64,000 nt of DNA, taken from contig NZ_CP029064.1 in NCBI RefSeq assembly GCF_003076275.1, positions 4,568,001 through 4,632,000 of the forward strand, read 5' to 3'. Under the pieces are notes generated by a model. It had not been told where the DNA came from, did not search any database, and saw only the letters and a program-made list of their open reading frames with translations. Positions 17,639 to 27,051 of the stretch are shown in pieces; the first letter of the stretch is position 1; the number at the start of each line of letters is the position of its first letter. Made by a program: the position numbers and the translations under genes. Origin of the DNA: Microbulbifer sp. A4B17 (GTDB lineage: Bacteria > Pseudomonadota > Gammaproteobacteria > Pseudomonadales > Cellvibrionaceae).

Positions 17639-19414
17639 CTAGAAGGCGATATCTGGCGGCGGAGCCACCCGTAGCACCTCGGCCACGGTTGTCAGGCCTG
17701 CCGCCACTTTTTTCGCACCGGAGAGCCTCAAGCTATTCATGCCCTCGCGCATCGCCTGGCGCCGCAGCTGCTGTAAATCACAGTCGGGAGTGATAATAGC
17801 CTGCACCGACTCGCTAAACTGCAGGATTTCATATATCCCCTGACGGCCGCGATAACCCGTATTGCGGCATTCCAGGCAACCTTCCGGCCGGTAAATTTTC
17901 TCCGGCAGCGGCGCTCTCCAGGGCCGCACTAAGGATTGCCAGTCCGCCTCTTCAATTTTGTCCTCCTGCTTGCAGCTGGGACAAAGGGTGCGCACCAGTC
18001 GCTGGGCCATCACCCCAAGAATGGTGGATTTCAACAAATAGTGGGGCAAGCCCAGATCCAACAGGCGGGTAACCGCTGTAGGGGCGTCATTCGTATGCAG
18101 GGTAGAGATAACCAGATGGCCTGTCAGTGCCGCTTGAACGGCCATCTGCGCAGTCTCCAGGTCGCGAATCTCACCAACCATAATGATGTCAGGATCCTGG
18201 CGCATCAGTGTCCTGATTCCCGCAGCAAAATCAAAGCCGATTGCATGGTGGACCTGGGTTTGGTTAAAGCTCTCCTCCACCATTTCGATGGGGTCTTCAA
18301 CCGTGGATACATTCACCGCGCTCGTAGCCAGCTGCTTGAGGCCTGTGTACAGAGTCGTAGTCTTGCCTGAGCCGGTAGGACCGGTGACCAAAACAATACC
18401 ATTGGGGCGTGACATCATCGCTCGCCAGCGCGCCAGGTCGTCACCGCCAAGCCCTAAATCTGAATAAGAGCGCGCCAGTACCTCTGGATCAAAAATCCGC
18501 ATCACCAGCTTCTCGCCAAAAGCGGTGGGCAGAGTGGAAAGACGCAACTCTACCTCGCTGCCATCGGGCCTTTTAGTCTTTATCCGGCCATCCTGGGGTT
18601 TACGCTTCTCTGCCACATTCATGCGGCCGAGAATTTTCAGGCGGCTGGTAACCGCAGCATTCACCTGGTCTGGCAGCTCGTGAATCGGGTGTAATACGCC
18701 ATCGATACGAAAGCGAATACGCCCCACTTCCCGGCGCGGCTCGATATGGATATCACTGGCGCGCTGATCAAAGGCGTGCTGCAACAGCCAATCGACAATA
18801 TTGACGATGTGCTGATCATTGGCTTCCGGGTCCTTTAAAGCGCCCAGTTCCAGTAACTGTTCAAAGTTATTTGCCGCTGAAGTCCCCTGGAGACCACTGG
18901 CACCGGAAATTGAGTTGGAGAGCGCGTAAAATTCGACGCAGTGGCGCTTGATATCGGCCGGATCGGCCACCACACGGCGTACTCTACGTCCACTGGTATG
19001 CTCCAGCTGCTCCTCCCAGCCATGGGTATACGGCTGGGCGGTTGCCACCAACAGCTCTTCGGGACCCGCCTCGACACAAAGGATCTGGTGGCGCTTGGCA
19101 AACTGGAAGCTCATTACTTCGGTGACTGCGCTCACATTCACCTTCAGCGGATCGATATGGTACAAGGGATGGGAGGAGCTCTCCGCCAGCCAGGCATTGA
19201 GGGTTTCACTACTCAACAGGCTACCTGGTTGCCTGCGGTTAGCCAGGTCACAACTGGCGATATAGCTGAGCGGGTGCATCTGGGCCTGTTCTGCGGTGCG
19301 CGGTGTACCGACGATCCGGTTGGCATCCTCCCGACTGACAAAGCCTTGCCCCACCAGATCTTCCAGTAAACCGCGCAGTTCCAGCAAGCGGTCTGCAACT
19401 CTGCTTTCTGCCAT
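17639..19414 (-). CDS. PilB/GspE-family secretion ATPase without adjacent pilus genes
   Basis: Hexameric traffic ATPase of the type II secretion / type IV pilus class. The ATG at 19414 has AGGGG 8 bases upstream and gives 591 residues; an upstream ATG at 19450 adds 12 residues without a better ribosome site. The N-terminal half is a degenerate MshE/GspE-like domain. The core has R-A-S-D-I-H-I-E-P-R near 235, Walker A G-P-T-G-S-G-K-T-T-T near 343, Walker B D-I-I-M-V-G-E-I-R-D near 410, and a zinc-binding pair C-P-S-C (about 480) and C-L-E-C (about 511). No secretin, pseudopilin or inner-membrane partner is in the window, so its machine is encoded elsewhere or it has an independent role. Confidence 0.9.
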   Translation of the reverse strand: MAESRVADRLLELRGLLEDLVGQGFVSREDANRIVGTPRTAEQAQMHPLSYIASCDLANRRQPGSLLSSETLNAWLAESSSHPLYHIDPLKVNVSAVTEVMSFQFAKRHQILCVEAGPEELLVATAQPYTHGWEEQLEHTSGRRVRRVVADPADIKRHCVEFYALSNSISGASGLQGTSAANNFEQLLELGALKDPEANDQHIVNIVDWLLQHAFDQRASDIHIEPRREVGRIRFRIDGVLHPIHELPDQVNAAVTSRLKILGRMNVAEKRKPQDGRIKTKRPDGSEVELRLSTLPTAFGEKLVMRIFDPEVLARSYSDLGLGGDDLARWRAMMSRPNGIVLVTGPTGSGKTTTLYTGLKQLATSAVNVSTVEDPIEMVEESFNQTQVHHAIGFDFAAGIRTLMRQDPDIIMVGEIRDLETAQMAVQAALTGHLVISTLHTNDAPTAVTRLLDLGLPHYLLKSTILGVMAQRLVRTLCPSCKQEDKIEEADWQSLVRPWRAPLPEKIYRPEGCLECRNTGYRGRQGIYEILQFSESVQAIITPDCDLQQLRRQAMREGMNSLRLSGAKKVAAGLTTVAEVLRVAPPPDIAF

Positions 19415-19560
19415 TGGCAACCCCTTTATTCTCATATGGCGACGTTGCATTGTAGCCCTATCATCAAGCTGTGAAAGTGCGCTGTTAACGCACTGTTACG
19501 AAGTTGCCCCGATTGGGGTACCATGCCGCCGTTTTCGCATTCTGAGCAATGGAGCTAACC

Positions 19561-20238
19561 ATGGCCCTGTCGAATATTGCCAACTTATTTGGCCGCTCTC
19601 CGATTAAGCCAATCGAGAAGCATATGGCTACGGCCCACGAGGCATCGGCTGATCTGATCCCCTTCTTTGAAGCACTGATTCAAGGTGATCTCAAGGAAGC
19701 AGAGCAGATCCAATTGCGTATCTCTGCATCGGAGAACCGCGCTGACGATATCAAGAGAGACCTGCGCCTGCATATGCCGGACAGCCTGTTCATGCCCGTT
19801 TCCAGGACCGACTTGCTGGAATTGCTGCACGCACAGGATGAAGTAGCCAACACCGCCCAGGATATCGCAGGCCTGGCTGTGGGCAGAAAGATGCAGATTC
19901 CAGCACCTCTTCAGTCATTGATGACGACCTTTGTGGAGAGCGCTGTCGCCACCTCTGCACAGGCACTGCGCGCTATCAACGAGCTCGACGAGTTGCTGGA
20001 AAGCGGCTTTGCGGGACGTGAGGTAGACATCGCCAAGCGCATGACCGAGGAGCTGGATGAACTGGAGCGCAAGTCAGACAAGCTTGAAGTTGAAATCCGT
20101 GCGGCGCTGTTTGCTATTGAGAAAAACTTACCTCCGGTGGACGTTATGTTTCTCTACCGGGTTATTGAATGGATCGGTGAACTCGCCGATCGCGCCCACA
20201 GCGTGGGTAACCGATTGCAGTTGTTGTTAGCACGTTAG
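19561..20238 (+). CDS. DUF47/PhoU-like phosphate transporter accessory protein
   Basis: All-helical PhoU-like protein (TIGR00153 family) of 225 residues that is usually encoded with Pit-type phosphate permeases and is thought to modulate them. The ATG at 19561 (M-A-L-S-N-I-A-N-L-F-G-R-S-P) has GGAG 8 bases upstream; a closer upstream ATG at 19549 is less well placed. Two acidic, helix-rich repeats with E-N-R-A-D-D-I and E-x-S-D-K-L-E-V-E patterns match PhoU metal-binding regions. It ends 10 bases before pit, so the two form an operon. Confidence 0.93.
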   Translation: MALSNIANLFGRSPIKPIEKHMATAHEASADLIPFFEALIQGDLKEAEQIQLRISASENRADDIKRDLRLHMPDSLFMPVSRTDLLELLHAQDEVANTAQDIAGLAVGRKMQIPAPLQSLMTTFVESAVATSAQALRAINELDELLESGFAGREVDIAKRMTEELDELERKSDKLEVEIRAALFAIEKNLPPVDVMFLYRVIEWIGELADRAHSVGNRLQLLLAR

Positions 20239-20248
20239 GGGGTTTGGC

Positions 20249-21523
20249 GTGGAAATTATTAGTCAATATGGCCATATTTTATTGATTTTGGCCTGTGTGG
20301 CAGGCTTCTTTATGGCCTGGGGCGTCGGTGCCAACGACGTAGCCAACGCCATGGGTACCTCCGTAGGTTCCCGTGCACTGACTATCAAACAGGCGATTAT
20401 TATCGCCATGATTTTTGAATTTGCCGGTGCCTACCTGGCTGGTGGGGAAGTTACCGCAACCATCCGCAAAGGCATTATCGATTCTGAAGTCTTCGCCGCC
20501 CAACCACAGTTGCTGGTATACGGTATGCTTTCGGCACTGCTGGCAGCGGGCACATGGCTGCTGGTGGCCAGTATCCTCGGCTGGCCGGTATCCACCACTC
20601 ACTCTATCGTCGGCGCAATTGTCGGTTTCTCTGCGGTGGGTATCTCTGCAGATGCAGTGGCCTGGGGCAAAGTAGGCAGTATCGTCGCAAGCTGGGTGGT
20701 CTCCCCGGTGCTCGCGGGCACCATTTCCTTCCTGTTATTCCGCAGTGTTCAGCGCCTGATCCTGGACACGGAAGACCCCTTCAACAACGCCAAGCGCTAC
20801 ATCCCCTTCTACATGTTTGCAGTGGGCTGGATGATTGCCATGGTAACCCTCACCAAGGGCCTCAAGCACGTTCTTAAAGACGCCAACATTCAGCTCAGCT
20901 TTATCCAGGATGCCGGTATCGCCGCTCTGGTAGGCCTTGCTGTCGCCGGTATCGGTGTCGCCATGCTCAAACGTGTTCAGCGCGACCCGGAAGCTGAGGC
21001 AGAAAACCGTTTCGCTAATGTCGAGCGCGTATTTGCCATCCTGATGATCTTTACCGCCTGTGCTATGGCCTTTGCCCACGGCTCCAACGATGTCGCCAAT
21101 GCCGTTGGCCCTCTGGCGGCCGTCGTCAATACCATCCAGAGCGGTGCCATCACGGTCAAGTCCACTATGCCCTCCTGGATATTGCTGCTCGGTGGTATCG
21201 GTATCGTGGTAGGCCTGGCGACTTACGGCTTTAAGGTAATGGCCACAATCGGTAAGAAAATCACCGAGCTGACGCCAAGCCGCGGCTTCGCTGCCGAGCT
21301 GGGTGCCGCATCCACCGTGGTATTAGCCTCAGGTACCGGCCTGCCGATCTCCACCACCCACACCCTGGTGGGTGCGGTATTGGGAGTTGGCCTGGCGCGA
21401 GGTATTGGCGCCTTGAACCTGCGTATGATCACCACTATCGCCGCCTCCTGGGTAGTCACCCTGCCAGCGGGTGCAGGTATTGCGATCCTGTTCTTCTACT
21501 TCTTCAAAGGCCTGTTCGGCTAA
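20249..21523 (+). CDS. pitA: Low-affinity inorganic phosphate transporter, PiT family
   Basis: Cation-coupled inner-membrane phosphate permease of 424 residues with about ten transmembrane helices. It carries the inverted-repeat PiT signature twice: G-A-N-D-V-A-N-A-M-G-T near residue 28 and G-S-N-D-V-A-N-A-V-G-P near residue 278, each followed by W-P-V/L-P-I-S-T-T-H. The GTG start has TAGGGGG upstream. It is coupled to the DUF47 gene and followed by a strong terminator. The family includes sulfate-permease-like members, so phosphate is assigned from the DUF47 partner. Confidence 0.95.
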   Translation: MEIISQYGHILLILACVAGFFMAWGVGANDVANAMGTSVGSRALTIKQAIIIAMIFEFAGAYLAGGEVTATIRKGIIDSEVFAAQPQLLVYGMLSALLAAGTWLLVASILGWPVSTTHSIVGAIVGFSAVGISADAVAWGKVGSIVASWVVSPVLAGTISFLLFRSVQRLILDTEDPFNNAKRYIPFYMFAVGWMIAMVTLTKGLKHVLKDANIQLSFIQDAGIAALVGLAVAGIGVAMLKRVQRDPEAEAENRFANVERVFAILMIFTACAMAFAHGSNDVANAVGPLAAVVNTIQSGAITVKSTMPSWILLLGGIGIVVGLATYGFKVMATIGKKITELTPSRGFAAELGAASTVVLASGTGLPISTTHTLVGAVLGVGLARGIGALNLRMITTIAASWVVTLPAGAGIAILFFYFFKGLFG

Positions 21524-21546
21524 AGCTGTAGAGTCATCGAGCAATC

Positions 21547-21573
21547 AAAAAGGGGCCCCAGGCCCCTTTTTTT
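21547..21573 (+). terminator. Rho-independent terminator after pit
   Basis: Perfect stem AGGGGCC-CCA-GGCCCCT preceded by A-run and followed by seven T residues, 24 bases after the pit stop. Confidence 0.92.
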
Positions 21574-21677
21574 ATGTCTCTCACTCACCCCATTCTCAAC
21601 TAAGCTGTGCCAGTAGCAAAACAGATATCTGGCACTTAAGGATTGCGCCTCAACTTCAATTCACTCGTGTAAATTAC

Positions 21678-23369
21678 ATGACTGTTAGCAACTGGACAGT
21701 GGGAACCTACCTGGCACAAAGATTAAAAGACGCAGGCATAGAGCACTACTTCGCCTTGCCTGGCGATTACAATCTGGTGTTACTGGATCAATTACTACTC
21801 CACCCAGATCTTAAAATGATCAGCTGCTGTAACGAGCTAAATGCAGGCTATGCCGCCGACGGCTATGCCCGCGCAACCGGTGGACCCTCAGCGGCAGTAG
21901 TCACCTTCTCCGTCGGCGGCCTCAGCATGATTAATGCAGTAGCCGGTGCTTTTGCCGAAGACCTCCCTTTAATTGCAATCTCTGGCGGACCAAATACGAA
22001 CTCTGAGGCTGAGTGGGAGTATTTGCATCACACTTTAGGTAAGGTCGATTACAGCTACCAGAGCGAAATCTATTCGCGGGTAACAGCCGAAACCGTGGTT
22101 ATCCACCATCCATCCCTCGCTCCTGCAGCGATAGACAGGGCAATTGATACCGCCATGCTGCGGCGTAAACCGGTCTACATTGAAATTGCAGCCAATATTG
22201 CTAACGCACCTACATCGGCCCCTATCCCCCGTGGATTTGCACGAAGCGCCACTAGCGACCCGGATTCCCTCTCTGCTGCGGTAGAGCATATTGCCGCATT
22301 CCTCAATGCTGCCGAACGGCCGGTTCTGATTGCGGGAGGAAGGGTACGCGCTGCCTGTGCGGAAGAATCCCTGCGCGAACTCGCCGCCAGCAGCCGTTAC
22401 GGTGTGGCCTGTATGGCGGATGCCAAAGGGCTGCTGTCAGAGACCCACGATAACTTTATGGGTATGTACTGGGGACCGGTCAGTACACCGGGCTGCAGCG
22501 AGATAGTTGATACCGCCGACGCTTTGCTCTTCGCCGGCCCACTCTTTACTGACTACACCACAACCGGGCACCAGCTTTGCTTCGATCAAAGCAGGACCGT
22601 TATCGCACTGCCAACTTCTGTACAGCTGGGTGAGACCTGTTATAGCAATGTCCACATGAATGATTTGTTGGAAGCGCTGGTAGATAAACTCACTCCCAAC
22701 ACCGGTGCAGTACAAGCCTATCGCAGGGTCAGCAGTCCAAAACATATCCCCCAACCGGGCAAGCGAAGCGACAATTTGACAGTCCGTCAGCTGTTTGCGC
22801 GAATTCAAAAAATGCTTAAAAGCGATACCGCTCTGCTGGTGGAAACCGGGGACTCCTGGTTTAACGGTATGGAGCTGTCGCTACCAGATGGAGCCCGCTT
22901 TGAAATACAGATGCAATATGGAAGTATCGGCTGGTCTGTAGGGGCAACTCTAGGTTATGCCCTGGGTATGGGTGAGGGGCGGATGATTGCCTGTATCGGC
23001 GACGGCTCCTTCCAGCTGACCGCCCAGGAAATCTCCACCATGATCCGTTACAACGTTAATCCAATTATTTTTCTGGTGAATAACGGTGGCTACACCATTG
23101 AAGTGGAGATCCACGACGGCCCTTACAACAACATTAAAAACTGGGAATACGCGCAATTAATCGAAGTTTTCAGTGCAGGAGAAGGCAAAGCCTGGGGTTG
23201 TAAAGTCACCACTGAGGGAGAGCTGGACAAAGCAATCAAAGATGCCCTAAAACATGATGGGCTTTGTCTGATAGAGGCAATTATCGATCGCAATGATTGT
23301 AATGTGAATTTGCTCAGATGGGGAAACCAGGTAGCTCGGAACAATAGTCGCCCAAGCCGCAGTGTTTAA
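21678..23369 (+). CDS. pdc: Pyruvate decarboxylase, Zymomonas type (thiamine diphosphate enzyme)
   Basis: Non-oxidative decarboxylation of pyruvate to acetaldehyde. From the ATG at 21678 the protein is 563 residues, close to the 568 of Zymomonas mobilis PDC, and its N-terminus (T-V-G-T-Y-L-A) aligns with that enzyme at an offset of three. Catalytic residues are kept: D30 in G-D-Y-N, E53 in C-C-N-E-L-N, the His pair in L-H-H-T-L-G-K, and the Glu in G-Y-T-I-E-V-E-I-H-D-G-P. The ThDP signature G-D-G-S-F-Q-L-T-A-Q-E followed by N-N is present. Related indolepyruvate or phenylpyruvate decarboxylases are possible, but the long matches favour pyruvate. No alcohol dehydrogenase is adjacent. A longer frame to 21471 runs back through the pit gene and terminator and is not used. 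Confidence 0.9.
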   Translation: MTVSNWTVGTYLAQRLKDAGIEHYFALPGDYNLVLLDQLLLHPDLKMISCCNELNAGYAADGYARATGGPSAAVVTFSVGGLSMINAVAGAFAEDLPLIAISGGPNTNSEAEWEYLHHTLGKVDYSYQSEIYSRVTAETVVIHHPSLAPAAIDRAIDTAMLRRKPVYIEIAANIANAPTSAPIPRGFARSATSDPDSLSAAVEHIAAFLNAAERPVLIAGGRVRAACAEESLRELAASSRYGVACMADAKGLLSETHDNFMGMYWGPVSTPGCSEIVDTADALLFAGPLFTDYTTTGHQLCFDQSRTVIALPTSVQLGETCYSNVHMNDLLEALVDKLTPNTGAVQAYRRVSSPKHIPQPGKRSDNLTVRQLFARIQKMLKSDTALLVETGDSWFNGMELSLPDGARFEIQMQYGSIGWSVGATLGYALGMGEGRMIACIGDGSFQLTAQEISTMIRYNVNPIIFLVNNGGYTIEVEIHDGPYNNIKNWEYAQLIEVFSAGEGKAWGCKVTTEGELDKAIKDALKHDGLCLIEAIIDRNDCNVNLLRWGNQVARNNSRPSRSV

Positions 23370-23521
23370 TTATTCCCTCACCTTGCTTGGAGGGCCAGGC
23401 TAACCCACAAAAGAGATTTGGAATTCCAAATCCATATCTATTTATTACAAGCAACAGTAATATTCAGTGTCATTACTTGGGCCTGCCCCACCAATTTACT
23501 GTTGCCTGCGAATTTTTCCAG

Positions 23522-24400
23522 ATGCCATTACTGTTGTTTGTCACACTGCTGTGGGCCTTTTCTTTCAGCCTGATAGGCGTTTACCTGGCCGGACAGGTGG
23601 ATAGTTATTTTTCAGCAATGACACGGGTTCTCCTTGCCGCGGCGATATTCCTTCCCTTGCTGAAGTGGAAAGGCTGCGCTCCTCGCACTGCCATCTATTT
23701 AATTATGATTGGCGCTGTACAACTTGGGTTGATGTATCTATTTTACTACCAGTCTTTTTTACTCCTCAGTGTTCCCGAGGTGCTGTTATTTACCATTTTC
23801 ACCCCCCTGTATATCACCGCCCTCGATGATCTCATAAGCAGGCGACTCTCCATTTGGAATCTAAGCATCGCCGCTATCGCAGTGCTGGGAGCAGCTACTA
23901 TTCGTTGGGGCTCACCCAGTAGTGACTTCTGGCTTGGGTTTGCAGTCGTTCAGGGTGCCAATCTATGCTTTGCTGTGGGGCAAGTGGCTTATAAGCGCCT
24001 GATGTCCTCCCAACAGGCTCTTTATCCGAGACAAACCTTCGCCTGGTTTTTTATCGGTGCCAGCTTGGTCACTATTATTGCCTGGCTCCTGCTTGGGAAA
24101 CCCCAGTACCCACAAACTATGCAACAGTGGGGTGTTTTACTCTGGTTGGGGCTGGCGGCATCGGGAATGGGTTATTTTTTATGGAATAAGGGCGCCACAC
24201 AGGTTTCAACCGGCACCCTGGCCGCTATGAACAATGCACTGATTCCCGTTGGCCTGTTGGTAAATCTGTTAATCTGGAATCGGGATGCCGATCTATCCCG
24301 CATCGCTCTGGGGGGAGGTTTGATCGGGGCCGCTGTTATCCTGAATGAATGGCGCCACAAAAATAGGGAAAGTCACCATGGCGAATATCGTAGTACCTGA
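23522..24400 (+). CDS. EamA/DMT-family transporter
   Basis: Ten-helix drug/metabolite-type exporter of 292 residues made of two five-helix EamA repeats. The ATG at 23522 starts immediately before the first helix (M-P-L-L-L-F-V-T-L-L-W-A-F-S-F-S); upstream in-frame sequence is not membrane-like. The motif G-A-V-Q-L-G-L-M-Y-L-F-Y-Y and the late A-x(2)-N-N-A-L-I-P-V-G-L are typical. Its 3' end overlaps argE by 23 bases. Substrate is unknown; coupling to argE hints at an amino acid or related compound. Confidence 0.88.
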   Translation: MPLLLFVTLLWAFSFSLIGVYLAGQVDSYFSAMTRVLLAAAIFLPLLKWKGCAPRTAIYLIMIGAVQLGLMYLFYYQSFLLLSVPEVLLFTIFTPLYITALDDLISRRLSIWNLSIAAIAVLGAATIRWGSPSSDFWLGFAVVQGANLCFAVGQVAYKRLMSSQQALYPRQTFAWFFIGASLVTIIAWLLLGKPQYPQTMQQWGVLLWLGLAASGMGYFLWNKGATQVSTGTLAAMNNALIPVGLLVNLLIWNRDADLSRIALGGGLIGAAVILNEWRHKNRESHHGEYRST

Positions 24401-25541
24401 CCTGAAGACCCAATTCCATCAATTGATTGCCTGTCCCAGTGTCAGTGCGACAGACCCCTCCCTGGACATGGGAAATCGACCGGTGGTTGAACTGCTGGGT
24501 GGTTGGTTGGAGAGCCTTGGCTTCAATGTTGAGGTAATGCCTTTAAAGGGCTCACCCAATAAAGCCAATATGATTGCTACCCTCGGTGGCAAGGGTGACG
24601 GCGATGGCGGACTCGTCCTATCGGGGCATACCGACACAGTGCCCTTTGACGCAGAACGGTGGCAATCAGATCCCTTTAAGGTTTTAGAGCGTGATAACCG
24701 CTTTTATGGCCTCGGCACTAGTGACATGAAAGGCTTTTTCCCTTTGGTCATAGAGGCTGCAAAATCTTTTCTCGATAAACCATTACAAAAACCACTCATC
24801 GTTCTGGCTACAGCCGATGAAGAAACAAGTATGAGCGGCGCCCGTGCCCTGGTTGAGGCCGGCAAGCCTCGGGCGCGTTACGCTGTAATTGGTGAACCTA
24901 CCGGACTCCGCCCGATACGTATGCACAAAGGCGTTATGATGGAGGCGGTGCGTATTACCGGGCAATCCGGCCACTCATCAGATCCCAGCCTGGGAGCCAA
25001 TGCTATCGAAGCCATGCACAAAGTCATCGGCGAATTATTAGTCTTGCGTAAAGAGTGGCAGCAAAAATACAACAATCCCGGATTTGCTGTTCCTGTGCCC
25101 ACAATGAACTTAGGCTGTATCCATGGGGGTGACAATCCCAATCGAATTTGCGGTCACACTGAACTCCAGTTTGATATACGTCCGCTGCCTGGGATGCAGC
25201 TTACAGATCTACGGGAAGAGCTAAACAAACGTATCCTTACCATTCCGCAGGACAATAAAATACAAGTGGAAGTGACTTCTTTATTTCCCGGTACCGAACC
25301 CTTTGAACAAGACGCCCACTCAGAATTGGTAAAGGCCGCAGAAAAGCTCTGCGGCCACCAGGCTGAAAGTGTTGCCTTTGGCACCGAGGCGCCCTACTTG
25401 AAGAGTTTGAACATTGACACTATCGTGCTGGGCCCCGGCGATATTGATCAAGCCCATCAGCCGGATGAATTTCTTGCCCTGGACCGCATCAATCCTATGG
25501 TCAACATTCTGCGCGATTTGATTGGCCGCTTCTGCCTGTAA
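24378..25541 (+). CDS. argE: Acetylornithine deacetylase
   Basis: Zinc hydrolase (M20 family) that releases ornithine from N-acetylornithine in the linear arginine pathway. The ATG at 24378 (AGGGAAAG upstream) gives 387 residues against 383 in E. coli. Metal and catalytic motifs are visible: S-G-H-T-D-T-V-P-F-D near residue 82, L-G-T-S-D-M-K-G near 113, and D-E-E-T-S-M-S-G-A with the catalytic Glu near 145. The H-Q-P-D-E-F segment near the C-terminus holds the last zinc ligand. Its start lies inside the end of the EamA gene, and argA follows after 60 bases, so two arginine genes sit together. Confidence 0.95.
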   Translation: MANIVVPDLKTQFHQLIACPSVSATDPSLDMGNRPVVELLGGWLESLGFNVEVMPLKGSPNKANMIATLGGKGDGDGGLVLSGHTDTVPFDAERWQSDPFKVLERDNRFYGLGTSDMKGFFPLVIEAAKSFLDKPLQKPLIVLATADEETSMSGARALVEAGKPRARYAVIGEPTGLRPIRMHKGVMMEAVRITGQSGHSSDPSLGANAIEAMHKVIGELLVLRKEWQQKYNNPGFAVPVPTMNLGCIHGGDNPNRICGHTELQFDIRPLPGMQLTDLREELNKRILTIPQDNKIQVEVTSLFPGTEPFEQDAHSELVKAAEKLCGHQAESVAFGTEAPYLKSLNIDTIVLGPGDIDQAHQPDEFLALDRINPMVNILRDLIGRFCL

Positions 25542-25601
25542 AAGGCGTGCACCTGCCTCCGGGGCTTTAACATCAAAAGACTTGCACACGGTAGATAATT
25601 A

Positions 25602-26915
25602 GTGAGCGACGATAACGCCTCCCTGAGCTGGTTCCGCCACGCGGCACCCTACATTAACGATCTGCGTGGTCGTACCCTGGTCGTTGGTATTCCCGGCGAT
25701 GCTTTGGAACACCCTAACTTCCGCAACTTGGTCCACGATATGGCCCTGCTCGCCAGCCTTGGTGTTCGACTGGTTGTTGTGCACGGTGCGCGGGAGCAAA
25801 TCAACCGGGCCCTAGATGAGCGCGGCATTGAAAATCGATTTCACGAAAGCCAGCGCATCACCAACCGGGAAACACTGGAAATTGTTAAATCCGTAGTTGG
25901 CAAATTGCGCTTCGATATTGAAGCCGCTTTTTCCCAAGGGCTACCAGACTCCCCCATGGCTCGATCTGCGCTCAAGGTTGTCTCAGGCAATTTTGTTACT
26001 GCACGCCCCAGTGGAGTGCTCGATGGAGTAGACCTGGGCTGGACCGGCACCGTAAGGCGCATGGACGTCAGTACTCTGGAACAAACCCTTGATCAGGGCT
26101 CCCTGGTACTCCTGTCCCCTCTTGGCACATCCCTGACCGGTGAGCTTTTCAATATCAATTACCTGGACCTTGCCGCCGAAGCTTCAAGGGTGTTGCGTGC
26201 CGAAAAGCTGGTGCTATTCCGCGAACCAGAGCAGCTCCAAGTGGACGGAAATACCGTGCATGAGCTGAGCATACTGCAAGCCGAGCAGGTTTCATCCAGA
26301 GTGCAGAGCGCGGCCTTGCGCTGTGCCATTCGAGCCTGTAACGCAGGGGTTGCCCGTACCCACCTGCTCAGCTTTCGCAAGAACGGTGCCTTAATTCAGG
26401 AGCTATTTCGCCGCGAAGGGGCCGGCACCATGATCTACCGGGACAGCTACGAAGTAGTACGCAGAGCGCGAATTACCGATGTGGGCGGTATTCTCGGCCT
26501 GATCCGCCCATTAGAAAAAGATGGCGTGCTAGTGCGTCGTTCCCGCGAAAAACTCGAAGCAGAGATAGAACATTTCACATTGGTAGAGGTGGACGGCACT
26601 CCAGTTGCCTGTGCGGCCCTCTACCCGATTAGGGATGATCAGGGCACAACCGCAGCAGCCGAAGTAGCATGCCTTGCCAGCCACCCGGAGTTTCGCGGCG
26701 GCGGGCGTGGTGCCAAGCTGATGCGTCACCTGGAGCGACAGGCCCAAGCGGTTAATGTCGACGAACTCTACGTTCTGACCACCCAGACAGAGCACTGGTT
26801 TATCGAGCAGGGCTTTGAGCAGGTAGGTATCAGTGAGCTGCCGGCTTCGCGAAAGTCCCTGTACAACATCCAGCGTAACTCGAGAATCCTGCGCAAGCAT
26901 CTGGAGAAAAGCTAA
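25602..26915 (+). CDS. argA: N-acetylglutamate synthase
   Basis: First step of arginine synthesis, glutamate plus acetyl-CoA to N-acetylglutamate. The 437-residue protein (E. coli 443) has an amino-acid-kinase-like N-terminal domain (about 1-290, G-R-T-L-V-V-G-I-P-G-D-A near 22 and V-V-V-H-G-A-R near 60) that binds arginine, and a C-terminal GNAT domain (about 295-437) with V-A-C-L-A-S-H-P-E-F-R-G-G-G-R-G at the acetyl-CoA loop. It starts with GTG, and no strong ribosome site is evident. Feedback inhibition by arginine is known for the family. Confidence 0.96.
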   Translation: MSDDNASLSWFRHAAPYINDLRGRTLVVGIPGDALEHPNFRNLVHDMALLASLGVRLVVVHGAREQINRALDERGIENRFHESQRITNRETLEIVKSVVGKLRFDIEAAFSQGLPDSPMARSALKVVSGNFVTARPSGVLDGVDLGWTGTVRRMDVSTLEQTLDQGSLVLLSPLGTSLTGELFNINYLDLAAEASRVLRAEKLVLFREPEQLQVDGNTVHELSILQAEQVSSRVQSAALRCAIRACNAGVARTHLLSFRKNGALIQELFRREGAGTMIYRDSYEVVRRARITDVGGILGLIRPLEKDGVLVRRSREKLEAEIEHFTLVEVDGTPVACAALYPIRDDQGTTAAAEVACLASHPEFRGGGRGAKLMRHLERQAQAVNVDELYVLTTQTEHWFIEQGFEQVGISELPASRKSLYNIQRNSRILRKHLEKS

Positions 26916-27051
26916 CCCACTTAGTCACATAAATTTGAGATATTTATCCTTAATAAGCCTTTGAGGGTTAGACTGGGCGCAAAAGCATCCCAGTAAAGTC
27001 CATTTTTTGCTAAGCTGGCGCATTCATTGTTGCCAGCTGGAACCCGTGACT

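Noticed and set aside
21471-21677. 69-codon N-terminal extension of pyruvate decarboxylase
   Set aside because: Runs through the pit 3' end and its terminator; family members start at 21678.
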